Origin: Polyangiaceae bacterium
Lineage (GTDB): Bacteria; Myxococcota_A; Polyangia; Polyangiales; Polyangiaceae
DNA length: 59,010 bases
Reading direction: 5' to 3'
Assembly: GCA_025937785.1 (NCBI GenBank)
Contig: JAICQQ010000028.1
Location: forward strand, 1 to 59,010
The notes below the pieces were generated by a model. The model was not told where the DNA came from. It saw only the letters and a program-made list of their open reading frames with translations, and made no database searches. A program made the position numbers and the translations under genes. This document shows, in pieces, positions 35,651 to 44,231 of this stretch; position 1 is the first letter of the stretch; the number at the start of each line of letters is the position of its first letter.

Positions 35651-36181
35651 CTACTCTTCGATGGCTTCGACCGCGGCGACCAGCGTGTCTTCGGTGAGGT
35701 CGTCGCCTCCGACCCAGCGGATGCGTCCGCGTTGGTCAGCGACGAACGCCATCGGGGTGCCCTTCACCTGAAAGCTATGAGCGATACTGTTGTCGGCGTC
35801 GACCACTACCGGAAAGCGCAGCTTGTACTTCGCGACGATCTCGCGCGCCGTGGACGGCCGTGAATCCTCGGAAACGCCAATCACCGCGACGTCCGGTTTT
35901 TGCTGATACAGGCCTTGTGCCGCGGGCAAGGTGCGAGCGCAGGCGCTGCAGTCGGCGTCGAAGAACTTGACCACGATCGGGACATCGAAGCCACCCGTGT
36001 CGATCGCTGTCCCGTTGAGTGACGTCGTCGAGAATGTCGGCATGACACGCTCGAGCAATTCGCTGGGTTCGGACTTCGGTGGTGGTGAGTGCCCGCAGCC
36101 CAGCACCAAGCTCAAGGCTCCGAGGCTCAGTGCACACCACCCGCACCCGCTCATGCTCGCGAAGATCTTCGACGCTATCAT
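35651..36181 (-). CDS. TlpA/AhpC-TSA-like thioredoxin-fold lipoprotein
   Basis: A 176-residue protein. ATG 36181 (MIASKIFASM) gives a lipoprotein signal with Cys29 (LVLGC). The thioredoxin fold follows: IVVKFFDADCSACARTLPAA with the redox pair Cys78/Cys81 (CSAC), VAVIGVSEDS, FPVVVDADNSIAHSFQVKGTPMAFVADQRGRI with the cis-Pro in KGTP. It probably serves as an envelope disulphide reductase, comparable to TlpA or ResA. It could supply electrons to envelope MsrA, but no physical linkage supports that. Confidence 0.85.
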   Translation of the reverse strand: MIASKIFASMSGCGWCALSLGALSLVLGCGHSPPPKSEPSELLERVMPTFSTTSLNGTAIDTGGFDVPIVVKFFDADCSACARTLPAAQGLYQQKPDVAVIGVSEDSRPSTAREIVAKYKLRFPVVVDADNSIAHSFQVKGTPMAFVADQRGRIRWVGGDDLTEDTLVAAVEAIEE

Positions 36182-36570
36182 GCGGCCGGGATTATGTCGG
36201 ATCAGCGCGGGCGGGGGGGGAAGAAGTGAAGCGACGATCGCACATCTCACGTTGGGCCGAACCTCGCGTCCACGGCTGTGTGATAGCGTCGCACTTTGCG
36301 AATTTTGCTGGAGCAGTTTTGCGCGGTTGCTACCAAATGCATCAGTGTTCGATGAGCCGTGCGGCAGGCACCTTTTTTTGGTGCTACCTCGCCCCAACGC
36401 GGGACATTCGGTCACGCCTGTGGGGCCCGAGACTCGGGGCAGTGTGCTCGGGGCACACGACCCTAGGGGATTCCCCCAAATTCCGCGCTAAGCTCGCTTT
36501 TCGCGGCGGAAACTTGCGGCAGAGTTGCACCCGCGAAGGAGTGCGGAACGATCGTGTTAAGATCGCCCGA
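36182..36570. other. Intergenic region with several hairpins, no supportable gene
   Basis: 389 bp between divergent genes. Inverted repeats: gcacc/ggtgc around a T7 loop (36368-36384), and gtgtgc/gcacac (36442-36458). A ggggattcccc stretch follows. They may be regulatory or remnants of small RNA structures. No tRNA or conserved RNA recognised. Confidence 0.4.
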
Positions 36571-37332
36571 ATGCGAGCCCGCCTTCCGCAATCGTTCCGC
36601 ACACTTCTCCCTCTGGTCGCGCTCGGTGGCCTGGTGTTTCCGGGCTGCGACCAGCAGCAACCGGCGCTGTGCAAAGACCGTTTCAACAAAGCGCAGCAGA
36701 CCGTCAACCAGATCGACTCGAGCTCGCTCGAGAGCGTCGAGCAGAGCCTCGCCGCAGTCACGGGGGCGATCGCCGCGTGCAAGCAGGAGGGTAACTCGGG
36801 CGAGGTCGCGGAGCTGACGGCGGCCAAGAACAAGATCTCGGCCCATTACGAGTGGCTGAAGGCGCGGCCAGCGAAGCAACAGAAGCGTACGCCGGCCCAG
36901 CTCGAAGAGTTGGCGAAGAAGGGCGACCCGGATTGCCCCAAGGGCATGGCCTACAAGCAGCGTGAGACGGACAAAGAGGTGCGCTGCATCGGGCCGGTCC
37001 CAGTGAACATGGGATGGCAGGCGGCTCGCAGCTACTACGAGCGTCGCGACTTTCGCGTGCGTCCGGGCAAGACACCCACGACGCTCGAGATGGAGTATGG
37101 GGCGGAATTGCATCGCTTCGAGTACGGCGCGGAGAACTCCTCGGCGCCCCCCAAGTGCGTGACGGTGTATCCACCACCCGGCATGGGCTGGCAGGAAGCG
37201 ACGGCGCGCATGACCGGGGCGAGGGTCGATCGCATCAAGGCGGGGGAGCCAGTAAAAGCCGGCACGCGCACGCTGTCGCTGCAAGTGGTGGATGAACCCG
37301 GCCAAGTCCTGGTAAAACTCGGGGAATGTTGA
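36571..37332 (+). CDS. Lipoprotein, unknown function
   Basis: A 253-residue protein. ATG 36571 (MRARLPQSFRTLL) gives a signal with lipobox VFPGC. A helical region (CKDRFNKAQQTVNQIDSSSL; ESVEQSLAAVTGAIAACKQE) is followed by a basic Gln/Lys linker. The C-terminus has paired similar units: MGWQAARSYYERRDFRVR and MGWQEATARMTGARVDRIK. No known family; two MGWQ-type segments suggest an internal duplication. An in-frame reading extends upstream to 36079 but lacks protein-like composition and overlaps the divergent gene. Confidence 0.65.
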   Translation: MRARLPQSFRTLLPLVALGGLVFPGCDQQQPALCKDRFNKAQQTVNQIDSSSLESVEQSLAAVTGAIAACKQEGNSGEVAELTAAKNKISAHYEWLKARPAKQQKRTPAQLEELAKKGDPDCPKGMAYKQRETDKEVRCIGPVPVNMGWQAARSYYERRDFRVRPGKTPTTLEMEYGAELHRFEYGAENSSAPPKCVTVYPPPGMGWQEATARMTGARVDRIKAGEPVKAGTRTLSLQVVDEPGQVLVKLGEC

Positions 37333-37367
37333 GCCCTCGTCGTCCTGCCACCCGCTGAGCTGCCGTC

Positions 37368-38405
37368 GTGACCGCGACCCACCTCTTGGTTGGCAATCCT
37401 ACGGCGCAGAGCGGCAAGAACCGCGAGCGCATCGAACAAGCTCGACAGCTCTTGAGTCGAGCGGGGATCGACTGTGACTTTCTGCCTACCGAGCCCGACG
37501 GCAGAACCGTCGAGCTCGTGCGCGGCGCCATCGCCGACGGAGCCTATTCCACGGTGATCGCGCAAGGGGGCGACGGGACGTTCCGCGAAGTGGGCGCCGG
37601 CATCCTGACGAGCTCGCGACCCACGGTGGCGCTCGCTATGTTACCGACGGGCACCGCCAACGATCAGGGCAAGAGCTTTGGCTTGCACTCGGGTGAAGAC
37701 GCTCTCGCCGCCAACGTCGCGGTGATCGCAGAAGGCCTGGAGACCCGGCTCGATGCCGGTCGAGTCACGGCATACCCCGGGGGTGAACTCCCGCCCAGCG
37801 TTGCTTGGTTCTTCGATTCCGCGGCGTGGGGGATCTCGGCGCGCATCCTTGCGGCTCGCAACGCCGATCGGCGCATCGTCGAGCAACTCAAACCGCTCGG
37901 TGCCATCTATCGCGATCACCTCGTGTATGCCGGGGCGGCACTCAGGGTGTTCCTCGAGTCGTACGTGATCACGGACAAGTTCAACGTCTCGATCGAAACC
38001 GACGCTGGCTCGGAGTTGCTCACGGGCCTGACGGATCTCATCGTCAAAGGCACGCGGGTGTACGCGGGAGCATGGGTGTTCGACGAGAGCTCTCAGCACG
38101 ACGATGGACTGTTCGAGGTCGTGCCGTTTCGTGGCAAGCGGGACTGGACCAGTAAAGCCATCGTCGATCTGCAGGGCAACCCCATCACCGAAGAGATCTT
38201 GAACGCGATCGGCATTCGGCACTCCAAGCCCTTCCGCATCTCGCGTGCGAAGCTCAAGTTCTTCCTCCCGCGGGCAGCGCTGCCGCTGGCGGCACAGGTG
38301 GATGGCGAGGAGTTCCCCGCGACCGAACAGGTGGAAATCGAGATCGACCGGCAGGCTTTGCGTTTGATCGTCCCGGAGCCGTCGCGCTGGAAGCTCGGCG
38401 TGTGA
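37368..38405 (+). CDS. Diacylglycerol kinase-family lipid kinase
   Basis: A 345-residue cytoplasmic or membrane-peripheral enzyme starting with GTG 37368. The DAGK catalytic motif is at residues 65-74 (AQGGDGTFRE), with the substrate-site GTANDQGKS at about 95. The N-terminal VGNPTAQSGKNRERI is the family-like nucleotide loop. The C-terminal beta-rich domain includes AGAWVFDESSQHDDGLFEVV and AQVDGEEFPATEQVEIEI, usual for DgkB/YegS-type kinases. Substrate could be diacylglycerol, ceramide or another lipid. It ends 135 bp before the RiPP precursor, with no sign of being part of that locus. Confidence 0.88.
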   Translation: MTATHLLVGNPTAQSGKNRERIEQARQLLSRAGIDCDFLPTEPDGRTVELVRGAIADGAYSTVIAQGGDGTFREVGAGILTSSRPTVALAMLPTGTANDQGKSFGLHSGEDALAANVAVIAEGLETRLDAGRVTAYPGGELPPSVAWFFDSAAWGISARILAARNADRRIVEQLKPLGAIYRDHLVYAGAALRVFLESYVITDKFNVSIETDAGSELLTGLTDLIVKGTRVYAGAWVFDESSQHDDGLFEVVPFRGKRDWTSKAIVDLQGNPITEEILNAIGIRHSKPFRISRAKLKFFLPRAALPLAAQVDGEEFPATEQVEIEIDRQALRLIVPEPSRWKLGV

Positions 38406-38480
38406 CGCCCCCGGCTGTCGTGTTTTTGCGAAATCCGCGCGCTCGGCGCCGGGCATGAAGAGGTGGAGGGCGGCTCGGAC

Positions 38481-38494
38481 CACCCCGTGGGGTG
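38481..38494. promoter_or_regulatory. Inverted repeat upstream of the RiPP precursor
   Basis: cacccc and ggggtg flank gt, about 46 bases before the precursor ATG. It could be an operator or a leader hairpin. No clear -35/-10 pair is visible between 38406 and 38540. Confidence 0.3.
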
Positions 38495-38540
38495 CGGCCG
38501 CGCTGCATGACCTCCACCCAACCGCAAAGGACTAGTACCG

Positions 38541-38870
38541 ATGACGAACACTCAAGGCAAGCCGAAGAAGACGGACGCCATCATCGCCAAGGCGATGCAA
38601 GACGACGACTATCGACGAGAACTGCTCGTGAACCCCAAGCAGGCGATCCATCGCGAGTTCGGCAAAGAGCTCCCGCCTGGCTTGGACGTACGAGTGGTCG
38701 AAGAGGCGGCGAACGTGGTCTACCTCGTGCTCCCGGCGCGGCCCGTGACCGAGCTCTCCGATCACGATCTCGCCGCTGTCGCCGGTGGCCTAGTGGCGAA
38801 CCCCAGCATGCAACGACCGATCAACGGCTGGTATCCGCTCGACGAGTGGCTCGCGACGGTGAAGATGTAA
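38541..38870 (+). CDS. NHLP-type RiPP precursor peptide
   Basis: A 109-residue precursor preceded by aaagga. Residues about 10-66 are a nitrile-hydratase-like leader: DAIIAKAMQDDDYRRELLVN, PKQAIHREFGKELPPGLDV, RVVEEAANVVYLVLPARP. The leader ends ELSDHDLAAVAGG, a bacteriocin-type Gly-Gly site at 82-83 for a C39 peptidase. The predicted core is residues 84-109 (38790-38867), beginning LVANPSMQRP and ending WLATVKM: 26 residues, no Cys, two Trp, one Tyr, three Pro, two Asn, one Arg and one Asp. Lack of Cys rules out lanthionine rings in the core. The first gene of a three-gene operon and presumably exported by the NHLM machine at 41280-47647. Confidence 0.9.
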   Translation: MTNTQGKPKKTDAIIAKAMQDDDYRRELLVNPKQAIHREFGKELPPGLDVRVVEEAANVVYLVLPARPVTELSDHDLAAVAGGLVANPSMQRPINGWYPLDEWLATVKM

Positions 38871-38877
38871 CTCGCAG

Positions 38878-38918
38878 CTCACGTGTCGGCCATCGGCGGG
38901 CGGTGGCCGGCACGTGAG
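38878..38918 (+). terminator. 14-bp-stem hairpin between precursor and tailoring genes (attenuator candidate)
   Basis: Left arm CTCACGTGTCGGCC (38878-38891), 13-nt loop, right arm GGCCGGCACGTGAG (38905-38918). In RNA all 14 positions pair, one as G-U. It starts seven bases after the precursor stop and has no T-tract. It probably protects or partly terminates the message, giving more precursor than enzyme. It covers a GTG at 38914 that could otherwise start the kinase gene. Confidence 0.65.
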
Positions 38919-38937
38919 TGCCTTCGAGGCACAGGAT

Positions 38938-40056
38938 ATGTCTGCTCTGCCAGAAACCAGCGCCCTGTTTTCGGTGCTCCAGCGCGGCGAGCTGTCGCGA
39001 GCCCACGTCGAGCGGTTTGCGGCCGAGCGCGCCGCGTGTCACGGCTCGCTGCTCGATTCCCGATCCACCGGGGGCCCTGCGCTGGGGTACGCAGAGCACG
39101 TGGGCTCGATTTTGAAGCATGTTTCGTTGCACGAGGGGCGCATGGTGCTCGAACGACCGCGACCCTTCGGTCGGGTTTGGGAGGAGTCAGCGGGTGCCGC
39201 GAGCGACGTCGCGGGGGTCATGCTCGAGCTCGACGTGTTCGGGAAGAGCCAGCTTGCTCACTGCTTCCTCGCGTCCTGGCTGAATCAATCGGGCGCCTTC
39301 GACGCGCTCGAGGTGCTGCGCGCTCAGATTGCGCGCGCAGCGCTGCTCGCCCGGGAGCCAGTAGCGCCTGGCCACCACGAGCGCCCCGCCGCCCGGGTTA
39401 CGCTGCCTGCCCTGCTGGCAGCCGCACGCGCGCGGCTCGAGCCGAGCGCGCTGCCGTTCCTGGTGATCACCCATGGCTTGAGCGGATCGGGCAAAACCAC
39501 CGCGACGCGCGCGCTGGTCGGCACGACGCCGGCGCTCGCTGTGAGCAACGATGCGGAGGCCCACCGCCTCAGGTTCGCGGGTGTGAGACTCGACCCGGGT
39601 GTGGTCGCCGCGAAGCTCGAGAGCCTGGCGCTGCGCTGCATGCGTTCGGGCTGGCCCGTGATCGTAGAATCGTGCTTCTTGAGTCGCGACGATAGGCAAC
39701 GGTTTCGCGCCACGGCACGCGCCGTGGGGGTGCCATTCGCCATCGTCCACTGCACCGCTCCGCTGGCGTTGATCGGCGAGCGGCTCGAACGACGCCGCTC
39801 GTTCGGCTCGCTTTTTCATGGATCGGATGCCGAGGGCGCGGCGGTTCAGCGCGAGCTCGCAGCGCAAATCCAGAGGACGGATCCCCTGGACGAGGCGGAA
39901 CAGGCGCAGGCCGTAGTGCTGGACACGGCCGCGGCGCTGGACGTCGCACGCGTGACGGCTCGACTCTACGAGCTGCTGGACGGCGGCACCCCGGCGACGT
40001 GGCGTTCGTCAGCTCCGGAGCACCCCCCAGGATCGCAAGCAACCCCGAACTGCTGA
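38938..40056 (+). CDS. AAA/P-loop kinase with degenerate APH-like N-terminus, candidate RiPP tailoring enzyme
   Basis: A 372-residue protein from ATG 38938 (MSALPETSAL), with GAGG eight bases upstream; GTG 38914 is an alternative inside the hairpin. Residues 1 to about 165 recall the aminoglycoside-phosphotransferase-like half of two-domain APH/AAA proteins, but I do not see an intact H-x-D-x4-N catalytic loop. Residues about 172-355 are an AAA_33-type P-loop kinase: Walker A THGLSGSGKTT (G180-T187), VSNDAEAHRLRF, VIVESCFLSRDDRQRFR and FAIVHCTAPLALIGERLERR. It is co-transcribed with the precursor and oxygenase. In this place it may phosphorylate the peptide or a co-substrate; this is inference. 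Confidence 0.75.
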   Translation: MSALPETSALFSVLQRGELSRAHVERFAAERAACHGSLLDSRSTGGPALGYAEHVGSILKHVSLHEGRMVLERPRPFGRVWEESAGAASDVAGVMLELDVFGKSQLAHCFLASWLNQSGAFDALEVLRAQIARAALLAREPVAPGHHERPAARVTLPALLAAARARLEPSALPFLVITHGLSGSGKTTATRALVGTTPALAVSNDAEAHRLRFAGVRLDPGVVAAKLESLALRCMRSGWPVIVESCFLSRDDRQRFRATARAVGVPFAIVHCTAPLALIGERLERRRSFGSLFHGSDAEGAAVQRELAAQIQRTDPLDEAEQAQAVVLDTAAALDVARVTARLYELLDGGTPATWRSSAPEHPPGSQATPNC

Positions 40057-40063
40057 GGTCACG

Positions 40064-41275
40064 ATGCCCGAGGATACGTTCAGCTTCGAACACCTGCTTC
40101 ACCCGATCCCCACGCAGGCATTTTTGCGTGAGTATTGGCAGCAACAGCCGCTGGTGATCGCGCGCTCCGACCCGTCGTACTATGGGGCGCTGCTGTCGGA
40201 GCGAGACATCGAGTCGCTGGTTGCTTTTCACCAATTGCAGTACTCGCAGCTGAAGGTGGCCCAAGCCGGTCCCGACCTGCCGCTTCACAGCACGCACGTG
40301 AGCCATGAGCGCACCAGCGACACGAACGGTCTCTACCATTCGTACGTCCGGGGAGATTCGGTGGTGCTCAACTTCATGCAGAAGTACTGGGAACCCGCCG
40401 CGCGCTTGTGCCGAGCGCTGGAAGGCTTCTTTCATTTCGGGGCCGGGATCAACGCTTACATCACGCCCCCACACTCGCAGGGGTTTCCCCCGCACTTCGA
40501 TACGCACGACGCGTTCGTGCTACAGATTGCCGGTGCGAAGCAGTGGCGCACCTACAGCGCTTGGCGCGAGCTGCCGGGCGAAGGTGAGGACAATCGTCCT
40601 GTGCCGAGCGAAGCGCTCGGGCCACCGACGCGGGAGTTCGAACTCCGAGCCGGCGACTGTTTGTACATCCCGCGGGGCCACGTGCACGAGGCGCGAACCA
40701 CGGGGGCTGCCTCCGTGCACGTCACCGTCGGGGTTCGCTGCTTTCAATGGTCCGATTTGCTGAGCGAGGTCTTGACCCTCGCGACGTCGCACGATGTCGA
40801 GTTCAGGCGATCGTTGCCGGTGGGCTTCATGGATAGCGACGCGGCGCACGCGGCGTTGTTGGCGAAATTGCCGCGCCTGCTGGTATCGTTCGCCCAGAGC
40901 GAGCACGGCGAGGCTGCCCTCGGCCGGCTGCGGCAGCGGCTGATCCGGAGGATGCGCCCGCTGCCCGCTGCCCACCTGAGCGTCCTCGATCGCCTCGAAC
41001 AGCTGCGCAGCGAGAGCCGGGTGGCCAAGCGAGTCGGTTCGATGTGTCACGTCGTCACGACGGGTAGAACCGTGGAGATCGAATTTCCGGGGAACCGGCT
41101 GAGCGGTCCGTCCGCGATCGAACCGGCGCTGCGCTTCATCGCCGCGGCCAGGGAGCCCTTCACGGTCTCGGCGCTGCCGGGTTCGCTGAGCGATCAGGGC
41201 AAGCTGGTGCTCGTGAAGCGCGCTGTTCGCGAGGGGCTTCTCACCATCGTCGATCCGCCGGCACCCACCGCGTGA
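40064..41275 (+). CDS. JmjC/Cupin_4 Fe(II)/2-oxoglutarate oxygenase, candidate RiPP hydroxylase
   Basis: A 403-residue protein with an ATG seven bases after the kinase stop. The cupin core has the iron triad His144-x-Asp146 (PPHFDTHDAF) and His208 (YIPRGHVHEART). The early region (PIPTQAFLREYWQQQPLVIA; YGALLSERDIESLV) and the C-terminal winged-helix-like part (LPGSLSDQGKLVLVKRAVRE) match ribosomal-oxygenase-type Cupin_4 proteins such as YcfD/RoxA, which hydroxylate an Arg in ribosomal protein L16. Here the operon with an NHLP precursor suggests the peptide core as substrate, for example its Arg, Asn, Asp or Trp residues. It converges with the ABC gene at a 4-bp gap. Confidence 0.88.
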   Translation: MPEDTFSFEHLLHPIPTQAFLREYWQQQPLVIARSDPSYYGALLSERDIESLVAFHQLQYSQLKVAQAGPDLPLHSTHVSHERTSDTNGLYHSYVRGDSVVLNFMQKYWEPAARLCRALEGFFHFGAGINAYITPPHSQGFPPHFDTHDAFVLQIAGAKQWRTYSAWRELPGEGEDNRPVPSEALGPPTREFELRAGDCLYIPRGHVHEARTTGAASVHVTVGVRCFQWSDLLSEVLTLATSHDVEFRRSLPVGFMDSDAAHAALLAKLPRLLVSFAQSEHGEAALGRLRQRLIRRMRPLPAAHLSVLDRLEQLRSESRVAKRVGSMCHVVTTGRTVEIEFPGNRLSGPSAIEPALRFIAAAREPFTVSALPGSLSDQGKLVLVKRAVREGLLTIVDPPAPTA

Positions 41276-41279
41276 GGCG

Positions 41280-44228
41280 TCAGAGGGTTTGGCGGCGCGC
41301 CAGCTGCCAGAACGCGCCGCGCTGGTTCATGAGTTCGTCGAAGCGGCCCACTTCGACGACTCTGCCCCGTTCGAGCACCACGATCTTGTCCGCGTGACGC
41401 ACCGTGCTCAGGCGATGCGCGACGACGACTCGGGTGACGCGCAGCGCCTCCAGACTTGCGCTGACGCTCGCCTGCGTGACATTGTCGAGCGCGCTGGTCG
41501 CTTCGTCGAAGAGCAGGATGCGCGGAGACGTCGCGAGCGCGCGCGCGATGAGTAGGCGTTGGCGCTGGCCACCCGAGAGCGTCCCGCCGCCTTGTGTGAC
41601 GATCGTGTGCATGCCCATGGGCATGGCTGCGATGTCCGCATCCAACCCCGCCTGGCGCGCAGCGCGCCAGGCGTCCGCGAGGCCGAGTCCCGTGTTCCCG
41701 ACGATATTGCCATAGATGTCGCCGGGGCTGACCCTGCTGTTCTGGAGCACTGCGCCGATGCGTTGGCGCACTCGGCGGATGTCGAGACTCGTGAGCGCTT
41801 GCTCGTCGTAGAACACGCCGCCGGAGCAGCAGGATTCGAATCCCAGCAAGAGCCGCAGCAGCGTGGACTTGCCCGAGCCGGAGGAGCCCACCAGAGCAAC
41901 GAACTCGCCTGCTTCGATCCGCAGGTCGACGTCGTCCAAGACCCAGGGGCCGCCCGGCGTGTAACGGAAACAGACATGACTGAGCTCGATCGCGCCCCGG
42001 AGCTCGGTACGGCCGTCGACGTGGCGAATGGCTTCGGCGGGTTCGCATAGAATGGGTCTGGCCCGCTCGTACAGCGGAATGATGCCGAGCGACTCGAGAC
42101 CGGCGTCGAGCGCGCGTTGCACCGCCCCCAGGAAAGTCCCGAACGCCGCGCTGAAGGCCAGAAACTCGCCGGTGGTGATGGTCGACGGCGCGGCCTTCAC
42201 CAGCAGCCAGAACAGGGTCACGCTGGCCAGGGTGGGGATCAGCGCCGGCAACAATCCGGCCCGGATCTTGGTCCTCTCCGCTGCCAGGTCTGCGTCCCGG
42301 CGCTCGCCGAACAGCTTCGCCCACACGGAGAACGCGCGATTTTCGGCTGCGGCCGTGCGCAGCTTGCCGATACCGGAGAACAGTTGCAGCAAAAGCCCCG
42401 CGATCTTGCCGTCGATGGCGGCGACGGTCCGTTCGCGCTCCAGCGACCGATAGCCAGCGAACAGCAGCGCCGAAGCCAGCAAAGCGATCCAAGCCAAGCC
42501 TGCGCAGGCAAGCTTCACATCGATGCTGAGCAACACTGCCAGGTTCCACACGGAGAACACAGCGCCCAACAGGGCTGACGCGATGCTGCCCACGAAAAGC
42601 TCGCGGATGCGCCCGAAACCAGCGACCCGCCCGGCGAGATCTCCGGCCGAAAACTGCCGGAAGAAGGCGAGCGGTAGTGACAACAGCCGGTCCCAGACGG
42701 CTGCTTCGAGAGTGCCGTCCATACGCGCTTGTACCCGGACGACGACGAAGCCGCGCGCTACATCGAACAGCCCGAGGCTCAGGTACACGGCCACCAAAAC
42801 CACGCTCAAGTCGCGCAGCAGCAATCGTTCCGCACCCGGGATGATGCGGTCGAAGACCACGGCGGTGAGCCAAGGAACGACTAGCGCCAGCGCCCCGGTC
42901 GCCGTGCCCAGCCCGACCACGAACGCGACGTCTCTGCCCGCTCCGCGCGCTGCAACGCGCATCACGTCGATCAAGCTCGAAGCCCGCGCCGGCAACGGCT
43001 GATAGAACTGGTGCGCCTGGGGCAGCAGCGCTCGAGCCAGCTTCGCGTCGATCAGTTTTTCGGCACCCGTCGCCGGATCGTGCATCAAGTAACCGCGTGC
43101 AGATGGGAGCAAAGCTACGGGCTGGGGCGGTTCTGGCGCTGCCAGGAATGCGAGCAGAGGACCGCCTTGATGGACGAACCAGTCGCGCTCGAGAAGCACC
43201 GAGCGCGTCCGAACGCCGGTAGCGCGGGAGAGCACGCCCTCGAGCTCGCCGAGGTCGCTGCCCTGGCGGTGATCGAGCGCTGGCTGCGGCACACCCAGAT
43301 GACGGGCGATGACGTTGCATGCTCGCGCCAACGGGCTTTCGCCCGTCACTTGGGAACTCAGGCGTTGGCCACTGCCGACTCGCGCCAGCCTGTGCAACGC
43401 GGCGTGGATCGAATCGGCCTCAGCATTCTTCGACGAACGGTCGCGAAGGAGCCGAGCCGCGCTCAGGCTTTCTCGGCGTCGTGCCACGACCGAGATGACG
43501 AAGCGACAAAAGGGCTCGGCGAAAGCCGCGCTGCCGGCGGCCTCGAGCAGCTCGGAGGTGCTGTGCGCCGTGACCCAGTCGTCGTCGCACAGGGCCCACG
43601 TGTCGGGTGTCAGCGGCCAGCTTTCGACCTGCGGGCGCTGCCCCGAGAGGTCGATGCCGCCGTGTCCCAAGAGCGGGCGCTCGGGGGCGATCCATACCAG
43701 CGCGTCGCGCGCTGAGACAGCAAAGCCCTCCGCCGCGCCGGGGCCCCCGGGGGGAGGGGTACGGCGGGCACGGGCGCTTTCACCTGCGACGAGCGCCGTG
43801 AGCCGTCTGGGCTTCGGGGCACGCGGGAGCGTCGCGAGCAGCAGCCGGAGCCAAGCATCCAAGAAATGCGCGACGCCAGCGCGGTTCGCGGCATCGACCA
43901 TCAGCCGAAACAGCAGCGCAGTCGGGAAGCGCCACACCACGCTGCCGGTCACTCCAGAGAGAATCAGCGCAGTTCCAGCGACCGGCTCGAGACCAAAGAC
44001 CAGCTGCCCCGGCTCCACGGTGGCCACGTGTTCGCGGCGCCCGACGCCGCGTCCTCGGTCGTACCCGACGCAAAACAACTGGTGGTGTTCCGAGAGCGTC
44101 GCGTAAGCGCAGGATGGGTCGTCCAGCAGCAGCGGTTCGTCGCCTTGCACGCGGACTTCGGTGCAGCTCCGCTCCAGGTGTCGCTTCAACCACGCCAAAC
44201 TCTGGAACGAAGTTTCTGACTGGTGCAC
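41280..44228 (-). CDS. NHLM bacteriocin-system ABC transporter, second ATP-binding permease
   Basis: A 982-residue protein. The N-terminal 430 residues are soluble and family-specific: a cyclic-nucleotide-like beta region (LFCVGYDRGRGVGRREHVAT; EPGQLVFGLEPVAGTALILS) and a degenerate peptidase-like part with YLMHDPATG. A six-helix ABC exporter domain follows (about 440-715). The ATPase has Walker A GSSGSGKSTLLR, LSGGQRQRLLIARAL, ILLFDEATSALDN and AHRLSTVRHAD. This matches the NHLM_micro_ABC2 type that pairs with a C39-bearing ABC1. It starts three bases after the ABC1 stop. Presumed to help export the mature peptide. Confidence 0.92.
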   Translation of the reverse strand: MHQSETSFQSLAWLKRHLERSCTEVRVQGDEPLLLDDPSCAYATLSEHHQLFCVGYDRGRGVGRREHVATVEPGQLVFGLEPVAGTALILSGVTGSVVWRFPTALLFRLMVDAANRAGVAHFLDAWLRLLLATLPRAPKPRRLTALVAGESARARRTPPPGGPGAAEGFAVSARDALVWIAPERPLLGHGGIDLSGQRPQVESWPLTPDTWALCDDDWVTAHSTSELLEAAGSAAFAEPFCRFVISVVARRRESLSAARLLRDRSSKNAEADSIHAALHRLARVGSGQRLSSQVTGESPLARACNVIARHLGVPQPALDHRQGSDLGELEGVLSRATGVRTRSVLLERDWFVHQGGPLLAFLAAPEPPQPVALLPSARGYLMHDPATGAEKLIDAKLARALLPQAHQFYQPLPARASSLIDVMRVAARGAGRDVAFVVGLGTATGALALVVPWLTAVVFDRIIPGAERLLLRDLSVVLVAVYLSLGLFDVARGFVVVRVQARMDGTLEAAVWDRLLSLPLAFFRQFSAGDLAGRVAGFGRIRELFVGSIASALLGAVFSVWNLAVLLSIDVKLACAGLAWIALLASALLFAGYRSLERERTVAAIDGKIAGLLLQLFSGIGKLRTAAAENRAFSVWAKLFGERRDADLAAERTKIRAGLLPALIPTLASVTLFWLLVKAAPSTITTGEFLAFSAAFGTFLGAVQRALDAGLESLGIIPLYERARPILCEPAEAIRHVDGRTELRGAIELSHVCFRYTPGGPWVLDDVDLRIEAGEFVALVGSSGSGKSTLLRLLLGFESCCSGGVFYDEQALTSLDIRRVRQRIGAVLQNSRVSPGDIYGNIVGNTGLGLADAWRAARQAGLDADIAAMPMGMHTIVTQGGGTLSGGQRQRLLIARALATSPRILLFDEATSALDNVTQASVSASLEALRVTRVVVAHRLSTVRHADKIVVLERGRVVEVGRFDELMNQRGAFWQLARRQTL

Positions 44229-44231
44229 GGG

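Noticed and set aside
38541..38870. Lanthipeptide precursor
   Set aside because: The core has no Cys, and no LanM/LanB-type enzyme is in the window.
41832..41844. ggattcgaatccc, resembling a tRNA T-arm
   Set aside because: It lies inside the well-supported ABC2 coding region near its ATP-binding motifs, and no acceptor stem or anticodon arm surrounds it.
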